Part shown: one piece after another, positions 17,655-25,654 of the stretch
Layout: each line of letters begins with the position of its first letter
Position numbering within the stretch: position 1 is the stretch's first letter
From: a virus
IMG/VR virus record: IMGVR_UViG_3300042896_001005
Location: 1-44,984 of that record
DNA length: 44,984 bases
Reading direction: 5' to 3' (one strand)
Notes under the pieces: generated by a model
Seen by the model: only the letters and a program-made list of their open reading frames with translations
Databases searched by the model: none
What the model was told of the DNA's origin: nothing
Made by a program: the position numbers and the translations under genes

Positions 17655-18605
17655 TCAAGTAAACTCACTTGGGGTTTCCTTGCCTATTTGTTGACCACCA
17701 TAGTTCGGTGTAGATGAATTATTACTCTTTTGGGCAGAATCGTATGCTTCCTGTTCTTTTTGATTTTGCTGTATTACGTAATTCCAATATAGTAGTTGCT
17801 CTGCAGGGGTAATTTGTTCCACGTAATCTGGAGTAAAATTTCCTTTATTAATCAAATTAAAAGCTATACGATAAAGATTGCCGAGATCGTCATTAAAGAT
17901 AAGCTTACAAAACTCGAGTAATGTCTTCACGTCCGTTGATACCGGTAAATCTACAATATAATCCCCGGTAAAAGGAGAGCGTACTGTTAACAGTTTAATT
18001 AAAGATAGTTCCGTTTCTACCGAAATAATCGATTCGTAAACTTTTGCAGCAAGTACTAGAGGAAGTTTTTCTATTATTTCTAAACGCTCTTCAAAAGTTA
18101 AATCTTTAAACAATAAAGATTGATCATTAACAGTAATACTATCAATTGAACTTGCAAGTTGAGTAGAAAAATACCTTTCATCAGAAATATCAATAAATTG
18201 AAATTCATCTTTAACTTTAGCAATAGTGTGTACTACTTCTACATTATCTTGTTTAACAGCTCGAGTGTAATTAATATTTTCTAATCGACCTATTAAATCC
18301 TCAATTCGAACTGTACATTCGAATTCTTTATCAGTTTTAGGGCATTTAGCTTTAAGCTTAAGATCCGGATTAATGCAAATACTCCGGGTGTGAAGTAATA
18401 TTATCACCTTATCGACAACATTAAGATCCTCCTGTATTATCCCGGGATAAACGTATTCAATTATGTATGATAGGTGTTGTAAAAACTCTGTCGTGTCGTT
18501 GTTATAAAGGGATTTAACCAAATCTCTATACAATTTGGATGTAATTTCTTTTACCCAAATTTTTTTATTTTTACCAGGTAATTTTATACCATACTTAAAC
18601 GCCAT
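17655..18605 (-). CDS. T4 baseplate-family protein (gp26/gp51-like), first copy
   Basis: This 316-residue protein begins FKYGIKLPGKNKKIWVKEIT and then LYRDLVKSLYNNDTTEFLQH. A middle segment, KVIILLHTRSICINPDLKLK followed by AKCPKTDKEFECTVRIEDLI, has the Cys-containing hairpin and conserved strand typical of T4 baseplate-family proteins. A Gln/Asn/Ser-rich tail (about residues 280-316) is probably disordered. With its neighbour it forms a tandem pair before the tape measure, as gp26 and gp51 act together in T4 hub assembly. It probably acts during assembly rather than as a bulk virion part. Confidence 0.7.
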   Translation of the reverse strand: MAFKYGIKLPGKNKKIWVKEITSKLYRDLVKSLYNNDTTEFLQHLSYIIEYVYPGIIQEDLNVVDKVIILLHTRSICINPDLKLKAKCPKTDKEFECTVRIEDLIGRLENINYTRAVKQDNVEVVHTIAKVKDEFQFIDISDERYFSTQLASSIDSITVNDQSLLFKDLTFEERLEIIEKLPLVLAAKVYESIISVETELSLIKLLTVRSPFTGDYIVDLPVSTDVKTLLEFCKLIFNDDLGNLYRIAFNLINKGNFTPDYVEQITPAEQLLYWNYVIQQNQKEQEAYDSAQKSNNSSTPNYGGQQIGKETPSEFT

Positions 18606-18614
18606 TAAACTTAA

Positions 18615-19355
18615 TTATCGCGCGGGCGTAAATTTGCTATAAGAACTAGCTACACCAAACTTGTTAAACACAAAAGAAACTTTATCTAATCTAAAATCAT
18701 TTTTACCGTAAGCGTAATTTACACTAGCCATAGATACCGGTGCTACCCCGGTAAATCTATACACTTTACGTACTTTATTTTTATTGTTTCTATCAAACAA
18801 TATACCGGTAACGTTAGTCTTAACGTTTTGTACAGAATTTTCAGCCCGAGTAAACAAGCCGTAATGACCCACTAACGCTATCCAAGGGCGTATTACAAAC
18901 TCTGTAAAAGATTTATTAGTTTCAAGTATACCTAGGTCAAATGTGGAATTATATTGGGTACGATCTCCCGATACTACCCCTGAAAGAAAACTGCCATTAG
19001 TAGCTAGAGTACCAGGACGAGATGTTGCTACAGCCTCTCCAGGTACATCAAATGCATGTACGAACATACAGCCACGACCAGCAAGAGGGGCATTATTATC
19101 TCCTTTTGTAACAATACTTGTTAAAACTCTTTTTGTAGTGTTAACATCCCAGTAGCCGTTTTCTAAACCACTTGGAAATGATCTTAGTAAAGCGGGAGGT
19201 AATATTGTTCTAGATTCAAACACTAACAAAAAATTCGAATCAAGAGGAATTTGGGTGCTACTATCCCCTAAAAACTCCATGTATGCGGCTACATCTGAAC
19301 CGCTTCCACGATCTGGTATGTCCGTAACTGCGTTAGGACCGATTAACGTAGCCAT
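18615..19355 (-). CDS. Tail tube-fold protein (tube initiator or tube-associated)
   Basis: This 246-residue protein has a C-terminal half like the tail tube fold: VYRFTGVAPVSMASVNYAYG and DFRLDKVSFVFNKFGV (about residues 197-236). This matches the pattern 'tyr-leu-thr-Gly-x-x-Pro-x-x-x-Gly-x-x-x-tyr' seen in gp19-type proteins. The N-terminal half differs from the other tubes and may be a specific interaction domain, suggesting a tube-end or tube-initiator protein (gp48/gp54 class). A strong GGAGG lies in the bases encoding the last glycines of the upstream gene, about 11 bases before the ATG at 19353-19355. Translation is therefore probably coupled. Confidence 0.6.
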   Translation of the reverse strand: MATLIGPNAVTDIPDRGSGSDVAAYMEFLGDSSTQIPLDSNFLLVFESRTILPPALLRSFPSGLENGYWDVNTTKRVLTSIVTKGDNNAPLAGRGCMFVHAFDVPGEAVATSRPGTLATNGSFLSGVVSGDRTQYNSTFDLGILETNKSFTEFVIRPWIALVGHYGLFTRAENSVQNVKTNVTGILFDRNNKNKVRKVYRFTGVAPVSMASVNYAYGKNDFRLDKVSFVFNKFGVASSYSKFTPAR

Positions 19356-19358
19356 TTA

Positions 19359-20060
19359 TTACCCCCCTCCGAGTCCTCTTAGAACTTTAGATAAAACCTT
19401 GTTAGTTACGTTTTTGGTTGCACTGCTAACTAAATTACCTACTGCGCCACCTATACCACCAGCCGCGCCTATAGCCCCTACGCCGCCAATACTAATCCCA
19501 ATCGCAATACCACTGTTAGGGGTGCTTTCCCAATATTGATAAGCAATTGTAGCGTCTACTTCTTGTATACCACCATTTTTTGTTAGGTCGTATCCTATGT
19601 CGTTTATTTTAGTTACAAATGCCCCGTATAAAGTATAGGTACGAATAGGGTTAAGCTGATCATCTACTAAAGCCATTTCGATTATATTACCTCTCAAATC
19701 GCGTGGTGCCATTGCTCTACCAGTTGATGTTTGATGGTCAAACGTATCATACATTGCTGTTTCAAGAGTGTTTCTTATATTATAATCTTGAGAGCAATAA
19801 AATTTTACAGGCCAACTTTTATTTCCGTCAAATTGTGTAGTCCCTGGAATTTGAAAATCAAGCCCCATAAACGGAGCGCTTATTGCTGCAATTGTTTTGC
19901 TTGGTACATTTGCAGTTTTAAGAAAGACTAAATCTGCCGGGCCTAGAATAATACCGTCATTAACTTTAAATTGTGTAATTCTAAATTGAAAGTCTCTTGC
20001 AAACCCTCTTGTTTGCGCTTGGTAATAGAAATCTTGAATACCTTGATTGTTAACGGCCAT
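19359..20060 (-). CDS. Tail tube paralogue with hydrophobic Gly/Ala tail
   Basis: This 233-residue protein has a tube domain opening with GIQDFYYQAQTRGFARDFQF, the same start as the major tube, and continuing ISAPFMGLDFQIPGTTQFDG and a YTLYGAFVTKINDIGYD strand. After about residue 178 comes a 55-residue tail not found in the other copies, rich in Gly, Ala and Ile (GIAIGISIGGVGAIGAAGGI), then VGNLVSSATKNVTNKVLSK. The tail resembles a membrane-active or aggregation-prone segment and could cap the tube or contact the tape measure. A CATAAATA element lies five bases before the ATG. Confidence 0.75.
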   Translation of the reverse strand: MAVNNQGIQDFYYQAQTRGFARDFQFRITQFKVNDGIILGPADLVFLKTANVPSKTIAAISAPFMGLDFQIPGTTQFDGNKSWPVKFYCSQDYNIRNTLETAMYDTFDHQTSTGRAMAPRDLRGNIIEMALVDDQLNPIRTYTLYGAFVTKINDIGYDLTKNGGIQEVDATIAYQYWESTPNSGIAIGISIGGVGAIGAAGGIGGAVGNLVSSATKNVTNKVLSKVLRGLGGG

Positions 20061-20065
20061 AATAA

Positions 20066-20073
20066 TATTTATG
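20066..20073 (-). promoter_or_regulatory. Late-promoter-like element CATAAATA
   Basis: CATAAATA on the minus strand matches seven of eight bases of the T4 late element TATAAATA. It is followed by TTATT and the ATG of the tube paralogue ending at 19359. It lies just beside the stop of the upstream gene. Confidence 0.5.
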
Positions 20074-20074
20074 A

Positions 20075-20635
20075 TTAGGATTCTGAAATTACGTATTGGA
20101 AAGCTAAATTAACGTTTAAACTAACTATATTGCCATTATCCCCTACATCGTAAGCTATACTACCTATATTAGCAGGGTATGTACCTTTAAGAGTATATTT
20201 TTTAGCGAATCTTTCATTACTAAGTCTTTCTCCTTTAGTAGTACTATTTTTTAAAACTATCATATCTAAACTACTATTCCACCACTTAGCAGTTGTCGTA
20301 CTTGTATGTTCATCAAAAGTGGCTGTAGACCATTTTTCAAATAGGTCTCTAATAACATATTCTTCATCACTAAAAAACTCTACATTCCAACTAGTACTTT
20401 CAGGGTAGTCTATAACCGTCGGTACATTAAACTGAAACCCTTTAAAAGGTATTGTACTATTTTTAACCGTACGAGAAGGTATTAATCCAGTTTTTGCATA
20501 CAGGTATAAATTACCGGTAGAGTCAGGTACGTATATATCTGAATTACCGTCGTTAATACGGGTAATTCTAAAGAGATTCTTACGTGCGAAACCCTTACTG
20601 GTCGCTGTTTGATAAAACTCTTGTATACCAGGCAT
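20075..20635 (-). CDS. Tail tube paralogue
   Basis: This 186-residue protein begins MPGIQEFYQTATSKGFARKN, continues STIPFKGFQFNVPTVIDYPE and a YTLKGTYPANIGSIAYDVGD strand, and ends VNLAFQYVISES. It follows the order and approximate length of the major tube gene, to which it is clearly homologous. Having two full-size tube paralogues in tandem behind the terminator suggests specialised rings near the baseplate rather than the bulk tube. T4 instead uses gp48/gp54 there. The start is ATG 20633-20635, with TTAAGTAT a few bases upstream. Confidence 0.78.
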   Translation of the reverse strand: MPGIQEFYQTATSKGFARKNLFRITRINDGNSDIYVPDSTGNLYLYAKTGLIPSRTVKNSTIPFKGFQFNVPTVIDYPESTSWNVEFFSDEEYVIRDLFEKWSTATFDEHTSTTTAKWWNSSLDMIVLKNSTTKGERLSNERFAKKYTLKGTYPANIGSIAYDVGDNGNIVSLNVNLAFQYVISES

Positions 20636-20640
20636 TACTA

Positions 20641-20648
20641 ATACTTAA
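20641..20648 (-). promoter_or_regulatory. Late-promoter-like element TTAAGTAT
   Basis: TTAAGTAT lies five bases before the ATG of the tube paralogue at 20075-20635 and just downstream of the terminator after the major tube gene. It would restart transcription for the remaining tail genes. Confidence 0.4.
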
Positions 20649-20658
20649 TGTCTGGACA

Positions 20659-20686
20659 ATAAAAAAGCCCCGCTTTCGCGAGGCTT
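20659..20686 (-). terminator. Rho-independent terminator after the major tube gene
   Basis: On the minus strand AAGCCTCGC, loop GAAA, GCGGGGCTT forms a nine-pair stem (one G-T pair; arms 20678-20686 and 20665-20673) followed at once by a run of T. It begins about 11 bases after the tube gene's stop. This is the clearest terminator in the window. Confidence 0.92.
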
Positions 20687-20696
20687 GTTTAATTAA

Positions 20697-21218
20697 TTAT
20701 TCGTGTCTCCAGAAGCTATAAGCTAATGTAGCTTCAAATTCTGTTGGCTTACCGTCGCCAGCAGCATCATAATCTACAGTGCCTAAGCCTACAAGATATA
20801 CACCGAAGAGCTTGTACGTATTAAGTACGTTTTGGCTTTCGTCAATCAAGTTAAGTTGAATAACTTTATCTCTTCCGCGTAATGAAAGATCCCCAGTGGT
20901 GGTTTCATCGTTGAAGATTTGATTGATTTGCCAATCTTCAAGCTTTCTACGAATGATACCTTCTTTGTCGTTACGGAACTTAACAGTCCATGCTTCAGAA
21001 CCTTTGTAGTCGACGGTTCCTGGCATGTTAAACTTTAAGCCGTGGTAGATTGCTTGTTGATTAGTAATAGCTCTGTCTGGAAGTTTCTTTGTAGTGATAT
21101 ATACAAAGTCGTCTTCGTTGAATGCAGTATCACCAATAGAGATGACTCTCATCATGAAATCACGTGCGAATCCTCTTTCTTGTGCTACTCTATAGAAGTC
21201 TTGTATTGATTGTGCCAT
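20697..21218 (-). CDS. Major tail tube protein (gp19-like)
   Basis: This 173-residue protein begins SIQDFYRVAQERGFARDFMM and has the landmarks LKFNMPGTVDYKGSEAWTVK and YKLFGVYLVGLGTVDYDA. It ends EATLAYSFWRHE, a form typical of T4 gp19 (163 residues). It should form the hexameric rings of the inner tube inside the sheath. It lies directly after the sheath gene, the T4 gp18-gp19 order, and is followed by a strong terminator. That suits the high copy number needed. Its ATG follows an ACCTAAGTAT element by 11 bases. It is the best candidate among the tube-like proteins for the bulk tube. Confidence 0.93.
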   Translation of the reverse strand: MAQSIQDFYRVAQERGFARDFMMRVISIGDTAFNEDDFVYITTKKLPDRAITNQQAIYHGLKFNMPGTVDYKGSEAWTVKFRNDKEGIIRRKLEDWQINQIFNDETTTGDLSLRGRDKVIQLNLIDESQNVLNTYKLFGVYLVGLGTVDYDAAGDGKPTEFEATLAYSFWRHE

Positions 21219-21228
21219 ATGTTATAAG

Positions 21229-21237
21229 ATACTTAGG
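21229..21237 (-). promoter_or_regulatory. Late-promoter-like element CCTAAGTAT
   Basis: CCTAAGTAT lies 11 bases before the major tube ATG, in the 22-base gap after the sheath gene. The same nonamer precedes the tape measure gene. Confidence 0.45.
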
Positions 21238-21240
21238 TTA

Positions 21241-23646
21241 TTAGGATTGTAAGAGTTCGTTAAAGTTTTGTGAAGTCTTAGTAGCGTAGAAGTTTACTAA
21301 GATAAACTCTGCAGTACGAACTGGTTTAATGTAGATGTCAATAACAAGTGTGTTATCATCGATAACATCTGGGGTGTTGTTAGTTTCATTACATACGATC
21401 AAGTAATCAAAAAGACCTTGTGTATTACGAGCAAGTTCAAATACCGGTGTTAAGGTATTGATTACTCTACTACGTGTGAATGTAGTATTTGGCTCGAATA
21501 CGAAGAATCTCATGGTTTGTAGTGCAGTCTTTTCTAAGAATAAGAAGAGACGACGTACATTAATACGATCGAATGCGCTTGGAGCCTTGAGTAATGTCTT
21601 TTGACCGAATACTGTAAAGCCTTCGTTAGGGAAGAACACTACAGGGTTTACAGATACCTTATAGAGTAAATCGCGTTGTTTTTGCTGTGGATTTACACCT
21701 AAGTCATTAACACCTACAACTTGACCACGGTTAAGACCAGCTGGTGCAGTCCATGGATAGTTGTTTGCGTCACTGTTGGTAATCATTGCTGCTGCATAAC
21801 CAGAGAATGGTAACCAAACATTTTGTGAGCTGTAAAGGTCTTGAGCGCGTACCCAGTTACCATATGCTACAGAGTAGCTGCTGTTGAATGCAGCGTAGCT
21901 GTTACGTATTGGCCAATAGATATTTTGCGAGAAGTTCTTAGTCTTGTCGTCAAGAGTCTTATAATTGATACCAGTTACGAAGATGTAACGGAGTGGGTCA
22001 GAGATAAAGATGTGATCCTTACGACGACTACGTGCAAAGGTATCGAATTGATTGGTGATTGCATTCCAGCTGTTTACAAGTGTGTTGCTTACTGGGTTGC
22101 CGTCAGAAGCGGTAAGAGCTGCGAGTTGTGTTGTAAGTGTAGTGTTTACAAACGTATCATCGAATTCAGCTTGACCGGTTGTTTGAATGCCTGCATGAAT
22201 TGTAGAAAGACCTGCATCAACAGTAATGTCAAGTGCAACTAGATCTGGGTTTTCAGCAGCATTAAGAACGTATTCAAGCTTTGCGCTTACGTTACCAATT
22301 ACCTTTTGTGAGTTGAGCGGTAAGCTATCTGCATATGTGCCAAGAGCGTAGAGCTTATTAGCAGGATTGAAGAATGCTGGCTTTACTGCAAGGTAAGGTG
22401 TTGCACTAAGAGCGAAGTTATAAGTTTGATTACCTGGTGTAGAGCTGAGTGTTGCAATATCATTTGCAAGATCTTCAGTAGTAGTGGTCTTAAGAATTCT
22501 TACAGTCTTTGTAGAATTACCATTTGCATCAAGCCAGTTTGTATAGCTTGAAATATTTGGATTTACATAAACTGCAAGGTTATTAGAATTGTCATTAATT
22601 ACAGTTTGTAAGAAGAATGATAATGGCTTACCTGCAAGTGGATCTTGTACTTGACGGCTTGCATAAAGCGAACCGGTATAACCTTCTTGTATTACATATT
22701 GAAGAGTGGTAGAGGTTGGGCTGAACGGAGAAGGACGCACTCTAAAGAGACCTGCAATTAAGGTGTCACTAAATCCAGAAGCAGCAATATTGAAGGTTGG
22801 AATATCTTCAATTACTTGAGAGATACTATCAATACCAGAATTATATGTAGCGCTAAGAGCAAATCCGATACGTGGGTTATTACCGCTTAATACTGTATAG
22901 TTAGTATTGCTTGCAAGAGTATTATTTTGGAAGTAGTTACTACCAATAGTATTAACGAGTACTACGTCATCATAGTTAGTAGCAGGATTGTTGCTATAAC
23001 TATCGGAAAGGTTGAAATAATAACCTTCAAACTTTTCATTTACGGTTGACTTAGAAGTGTTAACTACAACCATACCAGCAGCGCTAAGGCTGTTAATAGT
23101 ACCTGCACCAGAAAGTAAGAAGCTGCTTAAGCTTGCATTACCGGAAGTGGTTGCCCAGCTAAAATTACCTTGTGAAATAGTTGTGTATTGATCTTCAGTA
23201 AGAGAAACTAATGCTGGTTCACCGAAGAAATAACCTTGTGCAGAGCTAAGCGGAATAGCGCCTGCAACTGCAGCTGCTGTACCGTATGTAGAAGTGTCTG
23301 TTGGAATTGGTAATACTGGGAATGCAAGAGCGCTGTAATTACTTGCTGTACCTTCTCCGGTACCGCTACCATATGGAAGACGAGCAGCCTTAATAGTTGG
23401 ATTATTACCAGCAATGAAGAGCTGACGTACTGCATAGTAAAAGTAACGTTCTGCAGCATTAGTTGGGGTACCGAATACGGTTTCGAACTCACTAAGAGAA
23501 GAAAGTTCGATAATTTCGTATGTTGGCCCTTGTGGTGCAAAGCCGGTTACTAATACATTAGTACCAACTGGAGTTACTGCTCTTGTTGAAAGATCGATTT
23601 CTCGGATTTCAACGCCTGGAGATTGAATAGTGCGTAGTGATGCCAT
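21241..23646 (-). CDS. Tail sheath protein (gp18-like)
   Basis: This 801-residue protein starts SLRTIQSPGVEIREIDLST, the classic sheath opening in which 'SPGV-x-x-x-E' and a following 'VTGFAPQGP' are diagnostic. The C-terminal domain has FFPNEGFTVFGQKTLLKAPS, RINVRRLFLFLEKTALQTMR and a final FILVNFYATK, all sheath landmarks. A large Ser/Asn/Thr-rich insertion in the middle (about residues 100-480) would form the surface domains. The protein contracts around the tube during infection. It is somewhat longer than T4 gp18 (659). A CATAAATA element lies 20 bases before the ATG. Confidence 0.97.
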   Translation of the reverse strand: MASLRTIQSPGVEIREIDLSTRAVTPVGTNVLVTGFAPQGPTYEIIELSSLSEFETVFGTPTNAAERYFYYAVRQLFIAGNNPTIKAARLPYGSGTGEGTASNYSALAFPVLPIPTDTSTYGTAAAVAGAIPLSSAQGYFFGEPALVSLTEDQYTTISQGNFSWATTSGNASLSSFLLSGAGTINSLSAAGMVVVNTSKSTVNEKFEGYYFNLSDSYSNNPATNYDDVVLVNTIGSNYFQNNTLASNTNYTVLSGNNPRIGFALSATYNSGIDSISQVIEDIPTFNIAASGFSDTLIAGLFRVRPSPFSPTSTTLQYVIQEGYTGSLYASRQVQDPLAGKPLSFFLQTVINDNSNNLAVYVNPNISSYTNWLDANGNSTKTVRILKTTTTEDLANDIATLSSTPGNQTYNFALSATPYLAVKPAFFNPANKLYALGTYADSLPLNSQKVIGNVSAKLEYVLNAAENPDLVALDITVDAGLSTIHAGIQTTGQAEFDDTFVNTTLTTQLAALTASDGNPVSNTLVNSWNAITNQFDTFARSRRKDHIFISDPLRYIFVTGINYKTLDDKTKNFSQNIYWPIRNSYAAFNSSYSVAYGNWVRAQDLYSSQNVWLPFSGYAAAMITNSDANNYPWTAPAGLNRGQVVGVNDLGVNPQQKQRDLLYKVSVNPVVFFPNEGFTVFGQKTLLKAPSAFDRINVRRLFLFLEKTALQTMRFFVFEPNTTFTRSRVINTLTPVFELARNTQGLFDYLIVCNETNNTPDVIDDNTLVIDIYIKPVRTAEFILVNFYATKTSQNFNELLQS

Positions 23647-23666
23647 ATGGTTAAAGTTTCTAATAT

Positions 23667-23674
23667 TATTTATG
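23667..23674 (-). promoter_or_regulatory. Late promoter CATAAATA for the sheath-tube unit
   Basis: CATAAATA on the minus strand, followed by 20 bases and the sheath ATG, is the best-placed T4-late-like promoter here. The spacing would leave a leader of about 13 bases. Confidence 0.6.
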
Positions 23675-23675
23675 C

Positions 23676-23701
23676 AAATTCGGCCTCAAAAACGCGAATT
23701 T
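23676..23701 (-). terminator. Weak hairpin between tube-like gene and sheath promoter
   Basis: AAATTCG (23695-23701 read on the minus strand) pairs with CGAATTT (23676-23682) around a 12-base loop, immediately after the stop of the gene ending at 23703. There is no T run, so termination is doubtful. It may insulate the sheath promoter or protect a 3' end. Confidence 0.25.
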
Positions 23702-23702
23702 G

Positions 23703-24296
23703 TTAAAGTAATTGACAATTTAATTGTCCAAACGCAAAGGTGAACGATGAATCGATCTGCTCCGGGTCTCTGTAATTGTATGTAATATCACCAAGATTGG
23801 TTATAAAAGCGTTAGTATAATCCCATTGTATTTTCTTGTTGTTATATTCATCTAAACCATACACAGTTATATTGGCTTGATAATCTGCAAGATTGGTTTT
23901 TAATGCAGTGGTAGGGTTTAATTGATCTGCATTGTATGTAGATTGCTTAGAATTATTAATTACGTTTAGCCAATACCAAAGTACCCACCAGTTATTAAAT
24001 TGATTGTCAACTGTAAAATTTACAGTTAACGGAGCATATGCTGCTCGAGCATAACTTGTTACCTTAGGAACCTGTGCTCCATATGGAACAGCAATTTCGG
24101 GTATTTTTGACTCAGGTACTACTGAACCAAATATAGAGTATTGTAAGCTATCGAGATTTAAAGTTTCAGTAGATCTATCGTTTGAGTCTACCTTGTTTAC
24201 TCTTTTAAGTATAGACGGCAAATTTAAGACAAGTATAAACTTGTCTTTTCTGTTCTTATTAAGAATAGATTGCTGTATTGCTAAAGTAGCACTCAT
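23703..24296 (-). CDS. Tube-fold protein upstream of the sheath (possible tail terminator or tube paralogue)
   Basis: This 197-residue protein has FILVLNLPSILKRVN, VPESKIPEIAVPYGAQVPKV and YAPLTVNFTVDNQFNNWWVL, then WDYTNAFITNLGDITYNYRD and ending SSFTFAFGQLNCQLL. The pattern of strand, PGxxVP-like segment and 'NFTVD' matches divergent tail tube-type proteins of marine T4-like phages. It lacks the IQDFY opening of the three close tube paralogues. Its position before the sheath is where T4 places neck/tail-terminator or portal-linked genes, so a tail-terminator role is an alternative. It overlaps nothing but is only three bases from its upstream neighbour's stop. Confidence 0.6.
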   Translation of the reverse strand: MSATLAIQQSILNKNRKDKFILVLNLPSILKRVNKVDSNDRSTETLNLDSLQYSIFGSVVPESKIPEIAVPYGAQVPKVTSYARAAYAPLTVNFTVDNQFNNWWVLWYWLNVINNSKQSTYNADQLNPTTALKTNLADYQANITVYGLDEYNNKKIQWDYTNAFITNLGDITYNYRDPEQIDSSFTFAFGQLNCQLL

Positions 24297-24299
24297 TCA

Positions 24300-25649
24300 T
24301 TATTTGCTTGTTTTGTAAAATTCTTTTAAAATTTTACGCGTAGCATCTTTAAAAGATTCGTTTATACTACGTTTAACAAATCGACCAGTCTTAGGGTCTC
24401 TTACAGGGCCTCGAGGTGATCCTGGTGGTAGAGCTGGTGGGGTACGTCCAGCTGGTAATCCTCGAGGTGCAGGTCTACCTGGTAATGCTCGTTGAGTTGG
24501 TGACTGAGCTGTACCGGTAACATTCTTCATAGTTGAAGGAGCAGCTGTTTGCTTGCTAGGTTTTGGCTCGTCATCCACTAACTTCCAATCTCCGCTAATA
24601 TTTTGAGCAGGTCCCGGACCTGGTGCTGGTACAGTTTTTGGTGCTGGAGCTGGAGCAGGTGCTGGAGCAGGTGCTGGAGCTGGGGCTGGAGCAGGTGCTG
24701 GAGCAGGTGCTGGTTTCTTTGGAGCTGTTGTCTTTTTGGGTGCCGCTGGTTTCTTTGGAGCAGGTGCTGGAGCAGGTGCTGGAGCTGGGGCTGGAGCAGG
24801 TGCTGGAGCAGGTGCTGGAGCTGGGGCTGGAGCAGGTGCTGGGGTTCCTGACACCCCCGGGGTTGATGTACCAAAACCACCACTAGCTCCTACCTTATTC
24901 ACAGTATTAAGAGCTTTAGCAAGCATAGGTAGAGCCATTGCACCAAGAGGCCCACCAGCGATCGCTCCAAGAGCAGCCCATGGGCCATATTTACCTATAA
25001 CAGGTGCCGCTACTTTTCCGAGATTTTTAATACCAGACCAAATACTTTTTGCGCCTGACTTTAAAGCACTTCCGATACCTGATAAAAACCCACCCTTTTT
25101 AGCTTCTACTAAAAAGCATTCGTTATAAATTCCTATCAAATTATTTTCATAATTTGGATCGTATTTTCTAAGAACATTAATGTCTCCGGTTTGAGTGAAT
25201 TCTAAAAGACCTTGACGGATGCTATTTTTTTCAGGAAGACTATCTACGTAATCAAGAATTGTAGATATAGTTTCATTTAAATATTCTTCTGCTTCTTTTT
25301 TAGGAGTATATTGAGCAGCTAGTTGTTGAACTGCTCGTATGTTATTACTTGCAACCGCTTGTTGAAGTTGTTGAAGAGCGCGAGGGTTATTTTTAATGTT
25401 ATTAACAAGAGCATTAATTAATGCAGGTAATTGTTTTGGATCAGCTTCAACAGCTTTTTCTAATTCTTGAGGGGTTTGAGGCGCTTTTTGTGGAGCTTGA
25501 GCTTGAGCCGGTTGCTGCGCTTGAGCAGGCTGTTGAGCTTGAGCAGGAGCAGCCATAGCTTCAAACACTAAACGAAAGTAAAGTTCATTAACTGTAGACT
25601 CTGCTATAGCAAGATTGTATTTGGTTTGTAACGAATTCAAGCTCTTCAT
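24300..25649 (-). CDS. Pro/Ala-rich protein with a glycine-zipper-like segment
   Basis: This 449-residue protein has no recognised family. Residues 33-57 are AQQPAQAQQPAQAQAP-like. Residues about 60-180 look helical and charged (KQLPALINALVNNIKNNPRA, EEYLNETISTILDYVDSLPE). Residues about 185-245 form a basic Gly/Ser/Lys segment leading into GPWAALGAIAGGPLGAMALP, which looks membrane-active or helical-hydrophobic. Then come two Ala-Pro arrays separated by KKPAAPKKTTAPKKPA, a proline-rich stretch, and an ending with RDPKTGRFVKRS and a short helix. The Ala-Pro arrays would be stiff extended spacers. It could be an internal, ejected or tail-tip protein. A CGTAAATA element lies nine bases before the ATG. 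Confidence 0.55.
   Translation of the reverse strand: MKSLNSLQTKYNLAIAESTVNELYFRLVFEAMAAPAQAQQPAQAQQPAQAQAPQKAPQTPQELEKAVEADPKQLPALINALVNNIKNNPRALQQLQQAVASNNIRAVQQLAAQYTPKKEAEEYLNETISTILDYVDSLPEKNSIRQGLLEFTQTGDINVLRKYDPNYENNLIGIYNECFLVEAKKGGFLSGIGSALKSGAKSIWSGIKNLGKVAAPVIGKYGPWAALGAIAGGPLGAMALPMLAKALNTVNKVGASGGFGTSTPGVSGTPAPAPAPAPAPAPAPAPAPAPAPAPAPAPKKPAAPKKTTAPKKPAPAPAPAPAPAPAPAPAPAPAPAPKTVPAPGPGPAQNISGDWKLVDDEPKPSKQTAAPSTMKNVTGTAQSPTQRALPGRPAPRGLPAGRTPPALPPGSPRGPVRDPKTGRFVKRSINESFKDATRKILKEFYKTSK
24640..24844 (-). repeat. Ala-Pro dipeptide-coding repeats
   Basis: Two arrays of GCTCCAGCACCT-like units (about 24640-24713 and 24757-24844) code for alternating Ala-Pro and are split by a Lys-rich insert. 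The 18-base and 24-base subunits are nearly identical at the DNA level, so copy number may vary by slippage. Confidence 0.9.
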
Positions 25650-25654
25650 ATAAT

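Noticed and set aside
24578-25128. Several frames on both strands across the Ala-Pro region.
   Set aside because: All arise from the GC-rich repeat; only the frame giving Ala-Pro has helical flanks and sensible start and stop positions.
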